A DNA stretch of 6,820 nucleotides, taken from assembly GCA_017503885.1 (NCBI GenBank), contig JAFVSF010000143.1, positions 1 to 6,820 on the forward strand, in the 5' to 3' direction. The position numbers and the translations under genes were made by a program. The DNA comes from Clostridia bacterium (GTDB taxonomy: Bacteria > Bacillota > Clostridia > Christensenellales > Borkfalkiaceae). Below are positions 5,780-6,820 of the stretch, one piece after another; within the stretch, counting starts at the first letter, position 1; each line of letters begins with the position of its first letter. Under the pieces are notes generated by a model, which saw nothing but the letters and a program-made list of their open reading frames with translations, was not told the origin of the DNA and ran no database searches.

Positions 5780-5809
5780 ATTATACTACATTTCTTGGCT
5801 ACATTGCAA
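5780..5809 (-). promoter_or_regulatory. Promoter of tRNA-Gln, overlapping the exonuclease 3' end
   Basis: TTGCAA (5809-5804) and an exact TATAAT (5785-5780) are 18 nt apart on the minus strand. The -35 box lies inside the last codons of the exonuclease gene, and the -10 box follows its stop directly. Transcription would start near 5773, leaving a leader of about 35 nt to be removed. The leader can fold: AGGCTT/AAGCCT (plus 5746-5751 with 5770-5775) plus an inner GGCA/TGCT. Confidence 0.72.
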
Positions 5810-6400
5810 GTATTTTAATGCCGTTTCTTTTAAAAGGTCAAATTTTTTAACCCCTTCAAAAAAGCATAAATATAGAGCAGTTGTATCGTATCTAGCGTCG
5901 TGCCCGCCCACGTCGCCTTCACAAAATAACTCAATGCTTTTTCTTGTTATATCATAAGGGTAAACGTCTAAAAATTCACACATTTCGCCAAGTTTTGGAT
6001 ATTTATAGCCCTTATGGTTAGACCTTTCCATCCTCATAATTGGAGTAAACGCTTTCATTGTGTCAAAACTTTCTCTATATCTAAAGATTCTGTCTTGATA
6101 GTTAAATTCAGCAATCAAAAAGCCAATATCAAATTTGACGTTGTGGGCAACTATAAGATCAGCCGACAAAAAGTCATCGTAAATTTCGTCTATATCACAA
6201 CTAAAGGTTTTTCCACCCGATAGCTTTTGTATTTTCTCAACGGTAAAGCCATGTACCTTTGTTGCAGAAGGCTCTATGAAAGAAACGCCAAAAAAGAAAT
6301 TTTTGGCAATAGTAGTTTCTCCATCCGTCATAATATACGAAAGTTGAATTATTCTACCGGGGAAGAGCCCAGTTGTTTCCGTGTCAAAAAATAATATCAT
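5786..6400 (-). CDS. DEDDh-type 3'-5' exonuclease (DnaQ/epsilon-like)
   Basis: Soluble exonuclease of the DnaQ-like fold, 204 residues, little more than the catalytic domain. All five catalytic residues are visible: Asp6 and Glu8 in FDTETTG (Exo I), Asp91 in AHNVKFDIGFL (Exo II), and His167 with Asp172 in GGHDARYD (Exo III, HxxxxD), which assigns it to the DEDDh subgroup. KLGEMCEFLDV (136-146) matches the helix usually found between Exo II and III. Such stand-alone proteins trim DNA or RNA 3' ends; whether it proofreads, repairs or degrades RNA cannot be told. Start: an in-frame TGA (6415-6413) lies just upstream, the ATG at 6400 is the first possible start, and it places Asp6 where the family has it. 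There is no Shine-Dalgarno, and the promoter puts the transcript start at or next to the ATG. The stop codon TAG abuts the tRNA-Gln -10 box. Confidence 0.93.
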   Translation of the reverse strand: MILFFDTETTGLFPGRIIQLSYIMTDGETTIAKNFFFGVSFIEPSATKVHGFTVEKIQKLSGGKTFSCDIDEIYDDFLSADLIVAHNVKFDIGFLIAEFNYQDRIFRYRESFDTMKAFTPIMRMERSNHKGYKYPKLGEMCEFLDVYPYDITRKSIELFCEGDVGGHDARYDTTALYLCFFEGVKKFDLLKETALKYLQCSQEM

Positions 6401-6406
6401 AAGAAC

Positions 6407-6435
6407 ATTATATCATAAACTAAAAAACATTTCAA
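6407..6435 (-). promoter_or_regulatory. Promoter of the exonuclease gene, predicted leaderless
   Basis: TTGAAA (6435-6430) and an exact TATAAT (6412-6407) are separated by 17 nt. Only six bases (GTTCTT) separate the -10 box from the ATG at 6400, so the usual start distance falls on the start codon itself. Confidence 0.8.
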
Positions 6436-6459
6436 TCGCATAATACCGTAAAGTTATAA

Positions 6460-6492
6460 AAAATGCAACCTCTTTTCAAGAGATTGCATTTT
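6460..6492 (-). terminator. Terminator of the thiamine transporter transcript
   Basis: AAAATGCAA (6460-6468) pairs with TTGCATTTT (6484-6492); after one C-A mismatch, CTCTT (6470-6474) pairs with AAGAG (6478-6482) around loop TTC. On the minus strand the stem is followed by a further T run (TTTTTTATAA). It lies 16 nt past the stop and separates this gene from the exonuclease promoter. Confidence 0.9.
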
Positions 6493-6508
6493 AGTGACAA
6501 TTAAAAAT

Positions 6509-6820
6509 TTAGTCGTTAATTGGGTTTAGTCTTTCAACTTCTTTTTGAAATGCTTTTGAAGAGAAAATAGCAATTCCTGCAACTAAAATCAAAGCAACGT
6601 CAACAAAAACATATGAGTTATATCCTAAACTGTAGACAAATGGACTTAAACCACTATCTAACGAATAAGCACCAAAGGCAAAAGTTCCTGCTAAAACGTG
6701 AGAAGCAAAACGGAAAGTTCCACCCAAAATTACGCTTATACCAAACCTTAATTGAGGTGCTTTTTTGAAGAGTTTAGAGTAGGTCAAAATTCCTGCAAAA
6801 CCCGTGAGTGCGAACGCCAT
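6509..6820 (-). CDS. thiT: Thiamine transporter S component, ThiT/YuaJ-like (5' truncated)
   Basis: C-terminal 103 residues of an integral membrane protein that looks like ThiT, the thiamine-binding S component that works with the shared ECF ATPase module. The frame is open at the window edge. The Met there is probably internal, since ThiT proteins carry an AFALTGFAG-like segment mid-protein. Supporting features: a glycine-rich helix GGTFRFASHVLAGTF with His41, the SGLSPFVYSLGYN stretch (56-68) with Tyr63 and Asn68, and a last membrane helix (about 71-87) before a short polar tail. In ThiT a histidine, a tyrosine and an asparagine in these positions line the thiamine site; my assignment is by pattern, not alignment. 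The family's usual Glu in the following segment appears as Asp (YVFVD). Any TPP riboswitch would lie outside the window. Another S component is the main alternative. Confidence 0.8.
   Translation of the reverse strand: MAFALTGFAGILTYSKLFKKAPQLRFGISVILGGTFRFASHVLAGTFAFGAYSLDSGLSPFVYSLGYNSYVFVDVALILVAGIAIFSSKAFQKEVERLNPIND

Noticed and set aside
5503..5818. Two open frames of 78 codons overlapping on opposite strands across the tRNA-Gln.
   Set aside because: Both run through the tRNA; their GDERFELPS-like and MGIRQAVRLRTLTPS-like parts are translations of tRNA sequence, a familiar false call. Neither has a ribosome site.
1..6820. Search for defence islands, CRISPR arrays, retrons, toxin-antitoxin pairs, insertion sequences or a new multi-gene system.
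   Set aside because: All recognisable genes are ordinary chromosomal families in separate transcription units, with no regularly spaced repeats or transposase or integrase motifs. The exonuclease and CPBP protease can occur in defence or immunity loci, but nothing beside them supports that here.

Overview
The window is ordinary low-GC bacterial chromosome. AT-rich spacers, strong sigma70-type promoters, many intrinsic terminators and a Mn2+-type riboswitch before a P-type ATPase suggest an anaerobic Bacillota (Clostridia-like, perhaps an uncultured gut lineage). This is inferred from gene content and style; no marker gene fixes the taxon. I see no phage genes, transposase, CRISPR array or defence island.

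Layout, left to right. Bases 1-1152 (+): 3' two-thirds of a ClC anion transporter with a C-terminal RCK_C (TrkA_C) domain, followed by a hairpin. Bases 1220-1373 (+): a perfect-consensus promoter whose predicted start lies at the first bases of a yybP-ykoY (Mn2+) riboswitch, with a terminator that competes with the closing helix of the aptamer. Bases 1408-4089 (+): a full-length P2A-type cation ATPase controlled by it, ended by a strong 13-bp terminator. Bases 4135-4478: a gene-free stretch between convergent genes, with a bidirectional terminator, a possible structured element and coding-like debris. Bases 4479-5306 (-): a CPBP (Rce1/CAAX-type) intramembrane protease with its own promoter. 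Bases 5307-5663: a gene-free stretch with that promoter and two terminators for minus-strand transcripts from the right. Bases 5664-5738 (-): tRNA-Gln(CUG). Bases 5786-6400 (-): a DEDDh 3'-5' exonuclease that appears to be transcribed without a leader. Bases 6509-6820 (-): 3' part of a ThiT-like thiamine transporter S component, with a terminator.

The genes mostly form single-gene units, each with its own promoter and/or terminator, rather than one operon. The clearest functional story is metal homeostasis: Mn2+ should stabilise the aptamer, prevent the leader terminator and switch on the ATPase. The pump is therefore more likely a Mn2+ (or Mn2+/Ca2+) exporter than the housekeeping Ca2+ pump its sequence alone would suggest. 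I found no convincing undescribed multi-gene system. The most unusual items are the compact riboswitch platform, the leaderless exonuclease, a 17-nt repeat shared between the tRNA-Gln 3' flank and the 4.3-kb spacer, and the unexplained spacer itself.
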